Assembly (NCBI GenBank): GCA_034766995.1
Contig: CM068313.1
Coordinates: forward strand, 1,638,501-1,702,500
Direction: 5' to 3'
DNA length: 64,000 nt
DNA from: Acanthacorydalis orientalis
Taxonomy: Eukaryota > Arthropoda > Insecta > Megaloptera > Corydalidae
Shown here: one piece after another, positions 12,501-24,696 of the stretch
How positions within the stretch are numbered: the stretch's first letter is position 1
How the letters are laid out: the number at the start of each line of letters is the position of its first letter
The notes under the pieces: model-generated
What the model was told of the DNA's origin: nothing
Seen by the model: only the letters and a program-made list of their open reading frames with translations
Databases searched by the model: none
Position numbers and translations under genes: made by a program

Positions 12501-15500
12501 CACTTAAGTGCACAATTTATACTAGTCAATTTTAATCTACTAAAATCATTACGAATACACATTTATCTTCATTTTATTATCAATTATTCCGGTTTTGAAG
12601 CTAATATTGATAGGGTTGTAAGCACAGGCTGTACCCCATGTACATCATAATCGGTCGAATGAAACTGAAATAGAGGACGACGACGATTTTCTATTCAATA
12701 GTGGATACAATGTGCAAAGCTGCCTGTGGCTTCGAAAGTATATATTCGGTGTGGTTCATAAAGTTCAAACGCCTGTCAAGCGTGACATTTAGTTACTTCA
12801 GGGATCTTTCAAGCACGAGGTTATCGAGTTCGAGTTTCTGAAAACGCATCGACCTAACCAGGCCCGTAGTCAAGGGGAGTCAGAGGGCGTTGCACCTCTG
12901 ATTCATTGGTTGCTCCATTTGCCCCCTCTAATATAACGTTCTGGCTACGGGCCTGGATCTGACTGTCATACTAATCTACGCATTTACCATCACTCTCCAC
13001 GTACAATAGTGCGCTTCGAGTTCAAGTAGATGAGCTTGTAGCCTCATGCGACCGACTTTCGAGTGCCATCACTACAAATACACCTTATTGCTGGAATTTC
13101 TATTACTTTCGTTACATTCTACACATGAGAATTTTCTGTCAGATCAATTTTACATCCATATTAAGAATCTAAGCGTTAATCGGACAGAAATTTACATATG
13201 AACAATAAAAGAAAACTGCAGTGCGATGACGTTAAACATCTAATCGTCGATTGAATAGAAATTTCAATCTGACCAATAGAAAACCCGTAGCCGCGACACG
13301 AATGCTGTTTAATGTCAACTAGAAAAGTTAACTGTTTCATTTTTTTTTGGTTGTTACTACAGATGAGAACTATAAACAAAAAATACAATCTGGACGTACA
13401 CAGAATAACTCTTTTAGTCCATAAAAGCCTGTATAACGTGTCTATCACAAGCTATAAACGTTAAGTCAATTAATGACAGAAAAAAAGTATGTTAAAAAAG
13501 ATAACTGAATTAATGACCGTGTTGACACGTTCAGAGACATCCTATCAAATGAGTCGGCATTATCATACGCTGCCCATCCTTTTTTTAATCTATTTATCAA
13601 TTAATTACACTTCAACATGTAGTAATTATCAATGTACAAACAACATACTGAATTTTTTTATACAAATGATTTCAATTTTACATGATATGTGAAACAAAGA
13701 AATAATGAACTTGCATCGAATTTTATTTATACATCGACTGGGCAAAAAGCTTTTTAGCAAATGTAGGACTAAATAAATGTTTCGTTCTGTGCATTATACA
13801 TGCACACTAATTTTAGATTTTCAATATTTTCTAAACATACATATTTTTCTTTTAAAAAAAGAAAAAAAACAAAAACACCAACATGGATGGTTGTACCTAC
13901 CCAATACATGCAGACTTGCAAAAATCTATGCTTTCGAAATTAAATACAATTGTATACAGAAATTATCCACACAAATACAAAATTAGAACGAAATAACATA
14001 TCAACAATTATTATAGCTAATATTACACAAATAAACTTAACAATAACATGCAATCACACATTTTTTCTGAGAAAATATACGAGTAAAGCTAATATTTCTG
14101 TTCTCAAATAGAGCAATGAGAATTTGATCAAAACCAACAAAATCTATTTAAATTCTATGATAATTTTCACTAGAAACAAAGTTTATACATCGATTTGAAT
14201 AGTTATTCTTTTTAAACTCTCATCGTTTAGTCACTCGATTCATTTTTTCAATTATTTTACAGAATGATATTTTTCTTACCTTTATCGGGTCTTCTCCGCC
14301 AACTCTTTTCGCAGGATCGAGACTTATCTTGTCGAGCGGGACGTTTTTACCCTGCATCCATTGAGATGCCGTCAAATCAGTCGTGTAACCCGGTGTATCC
14401 GGATACAAATCGGCATGGAAGTCCCTGTAAGATTTCCGTGGAACTTGATACATGATCGGTATGACCGACGAGCTAGTCAGCTGAAGCACTCTGTTCACTT
14501 CTCCTTGCATGACGTTCAAGGCCCGTTTCGGGACTAGGCACGCTCCTTTCGTCTGTTCTCCTGAATGCCGGATACCTATATTCGAAACGAATATTAACAC
14601 GCAACGTAACGTACACGAATGAGATTCGCAGAGAATCACCTTCGATCAAGTACGGTTCTCGGTCGGTCACTTCGAGATACGAAATCGTCGTATCACCCTT
14701 TCCGGCGAGAAACAGCATTCCGGTATCGGCGTCGTACAGCGGAATCAATATTCCCGTCGAACAGTCGAGCTCGAGCGTCTTCTCCGGTTCGTCGAAACTA
14801 CGCAAGTCTCGTACGATGACTTGTCGAAGCCGCGCCGCATCGAAACCGGTACTCAGTACTTTGTTGTTATCTCCTAGCCATACGACACGCGAGTCTTTGA
14901 TACTCTGATGGCTGTCGCAAGTTTTAACGCACGGTTTCTCAATCCTCGGGTCGACGACTCGAAGCTTCTTATCTTTACACGACGTCACCAGAAGGGTTCC
15001 GTCCCGTTTCCAGCCGATCGACTGGATGACTTCCGAATGATCCGAGTTCGCTGCGAAACGGAATCGTTACGAACGGTAAAACGGCGATCGGGATCGTGAA
15101 ATACTTACAGAACAGTTCCTTCTGAGATACGATGTCCCAGAGCGTGAGAGTCGTGAACGACGTAGAATATAAAAGAAAATCCGCCGTAGGGTGGAACCCT
15201 ACCGTTTCGACGCGCCGCTGTTTGTGCGAAAACGTACATTCCGGGTTCGACATCGGTTCGTCGAGCCCGCGTTCCGGTACGTGCCATATCTTGACGAGGC
15301 AGTCCTGCGACCCGGTCGCGAGTATCCCGTCGTGAAACGGCGAGAAGTCGATGTCGGTGACGGTGTCGGAGTGCGCGTGCAGCAACGGCATCGTTTTACT
15401 TTTCCGACCGCAGTCGTCGATCGGAAGCACCGCGAGGCTCGACCCGGCATGATCCCAGTTGAACGCCATAAACGCAGCAGACGCGGATATATTGTTGCCA

Positions 15501-15604
15501 TATGTCTGGTACGAGCCGACGGTAATGTCGCGCACGCACGACTCCGGTTTCGGCACGATCGGTGCGGCATTCTTATACTTCGACGCTTTGAACCTCCAAG
15601 CCAT
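3575..15604 (-). CDS. CORO7: Coronin-7 / POD-1-like tandem coronin, 11 exons, 1248 aa
   Basis: Exons in transcription order: 15604-15109, 15050-14640, 14575-14280, 10014-9613, 8093-7370, 6970-6857, 6797-6067, 6006-5800, 5739-5604, 4039-3903, 3667-3575. All introns are GT-AG, and the coding sum is 3747 nt (1249 codons with stop). Residues 1 to about 400 form the first coronin WD40 propeller, opening MAWRFKASKYKN with WD-type repeats such as LATGSQDCLVKIWHVPERGL. Residues about 400-775 are a Pro/Ser/Gln-rich linker (SPPPPLP, a Gln run coded at about 7425-7455). Residues about 776-1150 are a second propeller starting GRVSKFRHLKGT. The tail ends EGVDEKEWDD, the acidic Trp-containing end typical of POD-1/coronin-7. 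Family members act on actin, microtubules and Golgi export. It is longer than human CORO7 (about 925 aa), mainly through the linker. The start is the first ATG, giving the usual coronin N-terminus. The family call is very secure; the exact borders of exons 4 and 10 are slightly less so. Confidence 0.93.
4040..5603. other. Coronin intron 9, AT-rich, no gene seen
   Basis: About 1.56 kb between the exon ending at 5604 and the exon starting at 4039 on the minus strand. It is AT-rich with homopolymer A/T runs. Apart from a short ACAC-rich tract near 4255-4280, I see no gene or clear repeat in it. Confidence 0.6.
8094..9612. other. Coronin intron 4 with a degenerate dispersed repeat
   Basis: The intron lies between exons 9613-10014 and 7370-8093. 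The part at about 9080-9300 carries a degenerate copy of the dispersed palindromic repeat seen repeatedly around IDS (blocks like ctaaattcactttcatgaat and aaaaatgtttagca). The rest is unremarkable AT-rich sequence. Confidence 0.5.
11804..12447. mobile_element. Non-autonomous hAT-type element in coronin intron 3
   Basis: The left end reads CAAGGGTGGGCAAACTGCGG. The right end reads GTTGCCCAATCCTA, a degenerate inverted copy (TAGGATTGGGC against CAAGGGTGGGC). The flanks gtctatac and atctatat match at 6 of 8 positions, as expected for an aged 8-bp hAT target duplication. The end sequence with GCGGCTC is typical of Buster/SPIN-like hAT elements. The interior is about 640 bp, AT-rich, with no transposase, so it is an internally deleted copy. 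It lies in the 4.3 kb intron at 10015-14279. Confidence 0.7.
12859..12955. mobile_element. 97-bp hAT-type MITE
   Basis: It starts CAGGCCCGTAG and ends CTACGGGCCTG, a perfect 11-bp terminal inverted repeat. Imperfect 8-bp target duplications flank it (gacctaac / gatctgac, 6 of 8). CAGG-type ends plus an 8-bp duplication point to hAT. The 97-bp body codes for nothing. It lies 0.4 kb from the other hAT element in the same coronin intron. Confidence 0.8.
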
Positions 15605-16100
15605 ATTCGGACCGCCGTCTCACATAAATATCGAAAATCGTATGCGGATCAGCGCGTTTCGTTCATCGACTTCACCCAATCGAACCGTGGCTAAAAAACA
15701 AAACGGACGAGCATCGGCGTGTAAACAAGTCTTGTTTAGGATTCGGAAACAGACGAACGTCGGCCGGTCGACGACACGCTCACTCACCGAAACTTGTTAA
15801 TTAAATCGCGACGGACCCGACTGAAGAGATCATCGCCGTCCAATTTCGACGCGACGCGAGTACAGCACACCGAGCGAAATTACAACAATAGTGAAACTGG
15901 TCGAGTACAATCGGTGACATACGCCCACCTTATCACAACGGCGTCATGTCAGATTGCCGGCGTTTCGTAGTACGGCCGCCGCATGCAGCGGCGTTCCGGT
16001 CGGCCGGTGTTCTTACGACGATACCACCTGTTTGCAAGCGGGAGATTCGAAATCCGTCCACTCGTGCTGCATCGGTTCGAAAACAGCAACTGTTTTGAAA
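15605..16100 (-). promoter_or_regulatory. Probable promoter / 5' UTR region of the coronin gene
   Basis: A CpG-rich, moderately GC-rich block sits directly upstream of the coronin start codon and ends abruptly near 16.1 kb, where AT-rich spacer begins. That is the usual look of 5' UTR plus promoter in this window. I see no clear TATA box. The call rests on position and composition only. Confidence 0.35.
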
Positions 16101-19100
16101 TTCATAGCTGACTTTTGGTTAATTTCAAAACGACAGTTACTCGAGAAACTACTACGTTGTTATTCATTCCCTCACACCAGCACAGTACAGTGTGTGATTC
16201 AAATGTTTTCGTTGTACAACATGGGTACATTTTACAACCGTATTAAAATCGATACTCAGAAAACTTCATTTATTACAAGGCACTCAGTTTCGAACCTAGA
16301 ACGCCTTATAACAATTCAGTCACTCCTGCCTGTTGACCTCTCGGCTAAGAGTGACTTAACCAAAACGCCCTTCAATCATGTTTTAGAATAATCCCTTTCA
16401 AGTGAATTTTCTATAACATCAGGGACATCAGATAGTTTTTTCCAACTAGTAAACCTTTCTCCTCATTTGTATGTATTTATAAATACATATTTATTGATTT
16501 TATCATCGTTTTATAACCAAAATGATATCCGATTATATTCAAAAATTACCATAGTAATGTTCAATGTATTAAGCGGTATTACTTATCACAACTCGATATC
16601 CGATTTAGTTAATTCAATTTATACGACGAATATCTGGTTATGTAAACGGAGATTTAGTCTGGAATTAAATAATAATATAGAATCCAGTGATTTTGCTGAT
16701 ATTTACTTTTATTCTTAGGAATACTGATCTGAAGCACAATTCGTACAATCGATTCACATAGATTAACTAATTATCTGAATGTATTTTTTTCGGTTAAAAT
16801 TTATTATGCGCCATTAAATTAATACATAATTGTCTCATATTTCAGTATAACTATTAAAAAATGTATTTCAAATGAAATAAGTCATAAGTATTTGAATGAT
16901 TCTCACAATGTGTATGAAATAATAACTTGTAAAATTCAACAGAACATGATTATCATATTTAATAGTCATTCAAGAAGTTTCATGACTGTACAATATTTTC
17001 TCTGATTCAAATGTTTGTGCTTCGTTTCGCATTTTTAAAACAATTAATGATTATTTATTTAACTGATTAATATATTGCAATACTTTTTAATTCATTCATC
17101 AATCATTTCATAATTAGTTGTTGACTGCTAGGTAAATTGCAAATATCTACTAATTTATATACAGGTAAAAAGGCGTGAACAGATTTTACATCTTAATTTC
17201 TTGTTAGTCTACTAACATTATGAATAATTTATGTCTGTTCTGATAGGAAATGGTTGTCAGTAAAGTACATATTCGATAAATTAAAACGGACTTTCAGCAG
17301 ACTGACAAAAATGAAACAAAACACTGACCCTAAGATTATGGACTGGTGTCAACTGTTTTTTTATAAACAATTCAAAAGATAGAATTTTCAAAAACTTCCT
17401 ATATTTCTATGATTTTTTCTTTAGACATTCTTCAATGTGAATCTAATAAAGAAGTTTCTCGCATTTGTCCTATTTGTAAGTGCGAATTCATTTTGTTACA
17501 TGGATATTATTCCATTTTTAATCGATTTTTCATTGTTACTTATGAGTGTTTCATTAATGACGCCTTCATTCTTAGACCACTAGAGTAGAGGTTCGATTTT
17601 TCACTCTGAAGAGATGAAATCGTCGTAGCATTAGCAACAATCAAAAAGAAATAATAATGATTTGTTTAACATTTTTAACCAGAAAAAAATGTGGTTTATA
17701 GGGTAAGTGAAAATTCATTTGTGCAAGTTGATTCTGCTCCCATTTGGAAAACATAACTCAGATGCAATTGTGTTTGTTTAGTAAAAATTCGTCTTTATGT
17801 AGGCAGAATTCAGAAAAAGAGGAAATCGTATTCAAACAAATAAATTTATTATTAATAACTGTAGGGAACATTGATCGTCGGAGAAAATGAGCCAAAACTT
17901 TTAAAAAACATAACCTAACGGTTTAAGTCTGAAATCGCCATAGGTACATTTTGTGAATTCCCAAGATGGTCCTGAATAGTTTCTGAATTTCAGAGAAAAC
18001 AGATTTAGAGATCTAATGGAAGTTAATCTTTTTTTATCAATAAAACGAATAGTTAATCGAATTAAATCAAACTTTTCGAGCATTCATTCTCATTTTATGG
18101 AAATAGAAACTATCTAAACTCAATCGCTCGGTCCCACGCAAACTGTCATCACAAAATAGCAAACAACAAACCAACATCTGTTTTTATTTGCTGAGATGTC
18201 ATCTTGAAGATTTTGACAGGATATGAAAAATAGGTTGTGTCTGATAACATTAACCACAAAAAAAAAAAAACAAATTGATCGAAATAGTGGAATATCCACA
18301 CAAGCTAGAGCTGATTTTCATGAATTAGTTGTTGATTAAATATGATTTGTTTTATTTATTTTATAAGCTAGAGTTGATGTTTATAAATAAATCGTTGATC
18401 AAATATAACTTGTTTTATTTAATTTTCACGCTAGAGTGGATCTTTATCACTGTATTGCCGATTAAATATAATTTGCTTTAATGAGTTTCTAAGCTAGAAG
18501 TGATCATTATAAATACATTGATTAAATATAACTTTTATTTTATTTAATTTTTAAGCTAGAGTCGATCGTCGGTAATACATTGTTGATTAAATATTTGTTT
18601 TATTTAATTTCTAGTCTAGAGTTGATCTTAAACAATACATTGCTGATGAAATATTTTTGTTTTATTTAATTCAGATCTGACCTTTATCGATTCATTGTTG
18701 ATTAAATATATATTTTTTTTGTTTAATTTCTAAGCTACAGTTGATCTTTATCAATACATTGCTGATTAAATATAATTCGCGTTTCATTTAATTTTCCTTT
18801 AATGATTAAAAAACCGCAGCTATTTATGTGATAAGTGATGTTGGTTTTTTCGAAAAAAAATCCATTTCCGATTTGCGCTGAATAATAGGTATTAGTAAAA
18901 CTTCCTAAACATTTATTGTAAGATAAAAAAAAACCGGACACGATCTACAATGATATTTGTTATCTGGAAACGGTTCACTGCACGTATTTATTTTACATTT
19001 TGACCGGATAGAAATACATATTTTTTCAGAGTATCAGTACGTTTGAATACAGTCATACTTTATACGGCACGAGTGCACGGCAAATGATTCATGAGCAGCC

Positions 19101-19409
19101 CGCTTAAATAAATCAATATTTCATGAATATTAAACGTGCGAATGAATGGCGACGGTGCCTTTTATGGTCAGGCGGCGTCACCGCAAACAATGAGACCGGG
19201 CGCCGCATCCGTTTATTGTTTCTGTACACTTGTGTGCACGTACTGGCGCACATGCACAGATTCTCTGTGCCACAGAAACTGACTACCGATGAGATTCGCG
19301 GTACGAACTAAAATCGGTTGCATTAAAATTTAACGATTCCGTATCGACTGACAAAGGACGATGCGGACGATTCGCGTGCTGTCAAGTCCGATCAGCTGAT
19401 TTTGACAGG
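16100..19409. other. Spacer between divergent coronin and IDS genes
   Basis: AT-rich, with no recognisable gene. It contains a minisatellite at 18.30-18.80 kb. The last ~350 bp (from about 19060) become less AT-rich toward the IDS start and probably hold its promoter and 5' UTR; no TATA box was identified. Confidence 0.5.
18300..18797. repeat. Minisatellite, about 8 units of ~62 bp
   Basis: Each unit carries the blocks aagctagagttgatctttat, then aatacattg, ttgattaaatataa and tttgttttatttaattt. The block gctagag or a variant recurs about every 62 bp from 18304 to 18740. Units differ by many substitutions and small indels, so the array is old. It lies about 0.6 kb upstream of the IDS start codon. 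Confidence 0.85.
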
Positions 19410-22400
19410 ATGGATGCTACGAAACGCAATGTCGTTTATTTACTGTTGATATTTTTTGTACGATACACGCGGACAACCAGTGATAAACAGAACGTTCTAC
19501 TGATCGTCGTCGACGATTTGCGGCCGGCACTCGGCGTATACGGCGACCTGAACGCGTACACGCCCAACATCGACAAATTGGCGCGGAAGAGTGCCGTTTT
19601 TACACAAGCGTACGCACAGGTAACAAACGGATGTGTGTCGTATAATAAGATGATTAATATCACTCCGAAACAGACCTTAAGATCATACACGTTTCATAAT
19701 CATAACAAATCAAACAATCGAAATAAAAAAAATAGTAATTGTATGTTAAATGAAATCCAATATTTGAGGTTAGAACAGATAAACACAGTTCATAAATTTA
19801 CCGCTTGCGTTACTTATATTGTCTCTTCGTATTATATTTATTTAAACCCGTTTTGATGCATTTCCTCTGATAGCATTTTCATTAAACAAATATATGTTTA
19901 CATGTTTGTCAAATAAATGATAATTATTTTGTAAATATGACTTATTTAGAATTGTTTAAAAAACAACCGAATAAACATCATTCCATAGAAGTCTATTAGA
20001 CCGCTTGCATACTAGAATCGCTCTGTCTGAATTTGGCGCGAGTTTTTTTATTCGAATTTAAATTCAAATCGCATAAATTCAAATTGAATGTTTTTAATTC
20101 AGCCCGGCTGGAAAATATTCAGCCCATCGGATTGTATGATTTCAGTTCAAAATAAATATTAAATAGAATTAAAACATAAAAAAAACTAAGAAGACATTTT
20201 TGATACTGAATAATTCAGTTTCACAAATGAATTCTTTTTCATCCCACAAGCCGTAAAAAACCTTTCTAATCGAAAATCATTATTGATCACTTTTGATTGT
20301 TGTCTATGTGCAATCGCTATCGAAATATGCATAAACAGCAATCAAAAATAATATTTATCGAACATTTCGGACGAGAAAATTATTGTGTGGTCTGTAGAAC
20401 AAGAATAAATTTGTGGAAATAAAAGTGTCTATTCATATCTTGTTATAAAATACATGATTTATGTATTATTATATTCAATGGCACACTCAGGATTTAATCT
20501 AGAGAAGGGAGGAGTTGAACGGATATTTCTTTTATTGTAAATTCAATAAAATTCATTAAATGATTATAAAAATTCATTTAAAGAATAAAATCCAGTTTTA
20601 TTTTCTTTTTGCAAAGCTTTTAAAATACTTCAATTGTGATTACATTAATCTCTGTGTATGTATAGGGGATAGTGATTTTTTTTATTTTTCCTTTGGAGGG
20701 TGTCTGGGTCCCCTACCCCCTGAACGCGCATTGAGATGGATGCGCATTGAGATGGATCATTTACTGATCAATTTGAAAATTTAGATGATTGTAAAGGAGT
20801 AAAAACAATTGTATATAGCCTTAGTGATAACTATTTTTAATTTTAAAAAAATTCTTTTTTACCACACAAATTGTATTTTTTTTTGATCAGAAATGATCAA
20901 TAATGGGTTAATTTGGATCCTGATTATCAAGTTACGGCCTTCGTAAAGAAAACAGCCGAACGAATAAACGCCACACTCCTTCAACCTCAACGTATTCTTT
21001 CCTTACAGCAAGCACTCTGCGCGCCAAGCCGTAACTCGTTCCTGACAAGCCGCCGCCCGGATACCCTCCGCCTGTACGATTTCTACAACTACTGGCGCGA
21101 CACCGTCGGCAACTTCACCACGCTGCCCGAATACTTCAAGCAGTCCGGCTACGAAACGTACTCGATCGGGAAAGTGTTCCATCCGGGCGTGTCGTCGAAT
21201 AACACGGACGATTTCCCGTACAGCTGGTCGAGAAGACCGTTCCATCCGAAGACCGAGAAGTACAAACAGGCGCGCGTGTGTCCCGACGAACACGGCCACC
21301 GGAGGAACCTCGTCTGTCCGGTATCGTTGCTGTTCCAGCCAGACCAAACATTGCCCGATATCGAATCCGTAGAAGAGGTGATATCGTTCCTCAAAGACCG
21401 GCAGAACGACGTCGACGATCGACCGTTTTTCCTGGCGGTAGGGTTACACAAGCCGCACATACCTCTCAAGTATCCCAGACAGTATTTAAGTAAGTTTTTC
21501 GCGAAGATTTTGATTGAAACTGAAATGTAAGGTCTGCGTTCGTGTCAGATTGTCGCACAATGGGTATCGATTTTTTTCTCTGTCAAAAAAATAACCTAGA
21601 ACCAAAGATCGAAAGACATCTCGATTTTTCGGTAATTTGATATTGTGAGAATGATGGCGTTGCCATCGAAATGAACATAAACGACAATCGAAAACAAACA
21701 ATGATAATTTATTGAATATTTTAATCGAAACATTTTGATATGGTTTGTGGGATGAAAAAGAATTCATTTATGAAACACTAAGTCTGTTATAGCAAGCCTT
21801 GTAAAAAAAACAACGTCGTTAAGCAAACAAAGATCTGACAGTTGTTAATTTTTTGTCTAGCAACCATCCTGATATACAACACAGTTCTGACACTGACTCT
21901 TAATTCACTTTTACAAACGAATATTTTTTTCCATCTACAAACTATAAAAATATTTTCTGATTAAAAATGTTTACTAAATTATTATTGATAGTTCAGAGCG
22001 TGAACGTATAGAAAATTCCAATATAATTTCCGTGCATGTACTTAAATATTCAATAAAACTGTAATCCTCCTCTTCTCGATTTGTTATAGAAAGCGTTGTA
22101 AAAAAATCAACATTGTTAATCAGAGATGCTAGTTCGTAGTCTAGCAATAATACAATAACAAAATACTGATTCACAGAACAGTTCTAACACTAGCTTAATT
22201 CACTTGATCAAGTAAATTCTTTTTTCGATTTACAAACCACGAAAAAAATTCTGATTAAAAATGTTCAGTAAACCATCACTGATCATTTTTTTCAGAACGT
22301 CGAGGCACAGAAAAGTCTAACATAATTTTCGTATGCAATAATTCCGATCTGTTATCTTTCCCGATTTGTTATAGCAGGCCTTGTAAAAAAATGTTTAAAA

Positions 22401-23059
22401 ATTTTGTTTGCTCAAACGAAAGTCAAACGGTTGTTCGTCAGTTGCCTAGCAATTCTATAGATAAACAATTGACAATATCCTGATTCACAACATAGCTCTG
22501 ACATTGTGACTAAATTCACTAATTAATTATTTTTTCACTCCACAAACCACTCACAGATTTTCTGATTAAAAATATTTAATAAATCATTATCGATCGTTTT
22601 TCAGACCGCTATCGCCATGCGCATAAGCATTAATTAAAAACGATCAATTTTTTTGTGGTCTGTGGAATGAAACAATTATATATATATATATATACATGAA
22701 GTGAACTGAACCAGTGTTAGAATCGTACTGTGTTTTTAAAAGATATTTGTGTACATTTTTTTTCTAGAATACCATCCGTTGGATAACGTAACGATCGCCA
22801 AAAACCGTTTCAGACCACCGAAATTGCCGACAGTGGCATGGAACCCGTGGACCGATGTGCGAGACAGGGAAGATATTGCAGACCTGAATATAACGTTCCC
22901 GTTCGGATCGATGCCTGACAAATGGATCAGACTGATAACACAGAGTTACAATGCGGCAGTGACTTATATTGATGATTTGATTGGACAATTGTTGAACGAG
23001 ATCGATCAGTCGAATACCGTTGTCGTTTTGATTGGAGATCACGGTTTGTTCAGTCATAT

Positions 23060-23145
<86 letters not shown>

Positions 23146-23997
23146 TTCAAAGAAACTTCGGTCGATTTTGTTTTTATTTTTTTTTTTAAATAAAACACTT
23201 CTAATTATTTTTTATGGAACGTTTATTTAACTCGCGGCATTAAGTATAAAAAATCATATCGACCAAATGCCGCCTCTGGTCGCGCTACAAATACAGGCAA
23301 TTTCAATCATATTTTTCATGGCTTTCTCACATATTTCTGGTGTCATTTCAACGAGTTCTTGTCTATGTTGTCGTTAAGCTGCTGAGTTGTTACTGATTTG
23401 TTTGCATAGACAGTTTCCTTTAAGTAGCGTCAAAAAAAATCTGGCGCAATTAAATCAGGTGAACGCAGGAAATGCATCGTAGCATGAGCTGGGTGCGATA
23501 TGGTACCATCCTATTGAATCACATGTGCTTCAGACCTTAGTCATTGAACTCAGGCACAAAGAAGTTTTGCAGCATCGCACGGCATCGTTCGCCAGTGACA
23601 GTAACATTTTCATTAACAAAAGAAAGGTCCAATGATGCCATCAGCCCAAATTACACACCAAACAGTCACTTTACGAGGATGAAGAGATCGTTCATGGATC
23701 AGTCTTCGGTTTTCCGATCCCCAATAACGATTGTTTTGTTTACACATCCATGCATGTCGAAATGAGCTTTGTCATTCATGATTAAATTTTCGAAAAAATC
23801 TGGGTCTTCAATATTAAGCTGCAACATCTTATTACTCCATTTTTGGCAACGTTAAACTCTCCATAATGAATTGTCTAAATCTGAACTACGTCGCTGTCAA
23901 ATTACAACTGACAGCTATACAACCATAGATAAAAGACTCTCTATACAACAAACAAAAATGGCAGCAAAACAAATTTGACCGAAGTTCAATTAAACAC

Positions 23998-24068
<71 letters not shown>

Positions 24069-24696
24069 TATATATGTATGTATTTGGATCGATTTTTCAG
24101 GCTGGTCTCTTGGCGAACATGGCGAATGGTCCAAATTCAGCAACTTCGACGTCAGCACCCGCGTGCCTTTTATAATCTACGCTCCCGACGCTGCAAAACC
24201 GAAAACCAGCTTCATAGAAGCGCCTGTTGAACTTGTAGACCTATTTCCGACCCTAGTCGACCTCACTCTTTCGAAACAAATCCCCAGGTGTGATCCGACA
24301 TCTTGCAGTAAACTATGTACCGAGGGTAAAAGTCTAGTGTCGATGTTCGACACGAAACAGGACGACGACGATGACGACTACGTCGCGTTCAGCCAGTATC
24401 CAAGACCGGGAAGCTTCCCGACATCGCATCCGAACAGCGACAAACCGAAACTGAACGATATACGGATCATGGGGTACACGATGAGGTACACGACGTACAG
24501 GTACACGGAATGGGTCGGGTTCAACAGTACGTCGTACGCCGTCGACTGGAGTAACGTTTACGGGATCGAGATGTACGACCACGAGTTCGATGAAGACGAG
24601 AATGTGAACCTGGCCGGCTTGCCTGGCCTCGAGACAGTACAGAGAGAGTTACGGTCGAGGTTGCGGTGGGGATGGAAACAGAATCAGTTCGGATAA
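19410..24696 (+). CDS. IDS: Iduronate-2-sulfatase, 4 exons, 520 aa
   Basis: Exons: 19410-19619, 21009-21489, 22768-23043, 24101-24696 (sum 1563 nt, intact frame, all GT-AG). The lysosomal enzyme removes 2-O-sulfate from iduronate in heparan and dermatan sulfate. Residues about 8-17 are a hydrophobic signal segment. Metal-binding D35-D36 lie in [10 protein letters not shown]. The formylglycine precursor is C74 in the CAPSR motif (C-x-P-S-R). D321-H322 sit in the GDHG motif, followed by [14 protein letters not shown]. The C-terminal half has [25 protein letters not shown] and YTEWVGFN, all closely IDS-like and distinct from other sulfatases. Human IDS is 550 aa. The start is the first ATG before the signal peptide. 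A likely poly(A) signal AATAAA lies at 24927. Confidence 0.96.
20195..20430. repeat. Copy of the dispersed palindromic repeat (IDS intron 1)
   Basis: One half carries tttcacaaatgaattctttt and atcccacaagcc; the other half carries inverted-type blocks (caatcaaaaataatatttat, gtggtctgtag). The same blocks recur at about ten other places in the window, so it is a family member, probably a MITE-like element with internal palindromy. The exact ends are not resolved. Confidence 0.55.
21600..22680. repeat. Three tandem ~295-bp units plus flanking palindromic repeats (IDS intron 2)
   Basis: The block ttgttatag..ttgtaaaaaa recurs at about 21786, 22081 and 22370. Each unit contains tctagcaa, cagttctgacact, taattcactt, acaaaccac and ttctgattaaaaatgtt in the same order. 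The front part (21600-21785) holds an inverted copy (tggtttgtgggatgaaaaag). Units are diverged. The array fills most of the 1.28 kb intron between IDS exons 2 and 3. Confidence 0.75.
23062..23143. repeat. Compound (TA)n(GA)n microsatellite
   Basis: About 25 TA units are followed directly by about 15 GA units. The tract starts 18 nt after the IDS exon 3 splice donor. A second (TA)n(GA)n compound tract in the same order lies at 54249-54323. Confidence 0.95.
23151..23991 (-). mobile_element. Dead Tc1/mariner-superfamily transposon, internally deleted
   Basis: The ends share an inverted repeat, ACTTCGGTC-rAwTTTGTTTT, at 23153-23175 and 23966-23986. Minus-strand translation gives, in pieces, [20 protein letters not shown], a [18 protein letters not shown] block and a C-terminal [20 protein letters not shown] block. 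These belong to the widespread insect IS630/Tc1/mariner-like transposases that carry a DUF4817-type N-terminus. Stops and missing segments make it non-functional; about 0.84 kb remains. (TA)n tracts on both sides fit insertion at a TA target inside a microsatellite. It occupies most of IDS intron 3. Confidence 0.8.
24000..24066. repeat. (TA)n microsatellite next to the IDS exon 4 acceptor
   Basis: About 33 TA units, ending 34 nt before exon 4. Together with the tract at 23062 it brackets the transposon relic. Confidence 0.95.

Larger units (their letters stand above)
10015..14279. other. Coronin intron 3, 4.3 kb, transposon landing site
   Basis: This is the largest intron of the coronin gene, separating the end of the first propeller (exon 14280-14575) from the linker exon (9613-10014). 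Apart from the two hAT elements at 11804-12447 and 12859-12955 I see only AT-rich sequence with no gene. Short open frames at 13.2-14.0 kb have no recognisable content. Confidence 0.6.
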
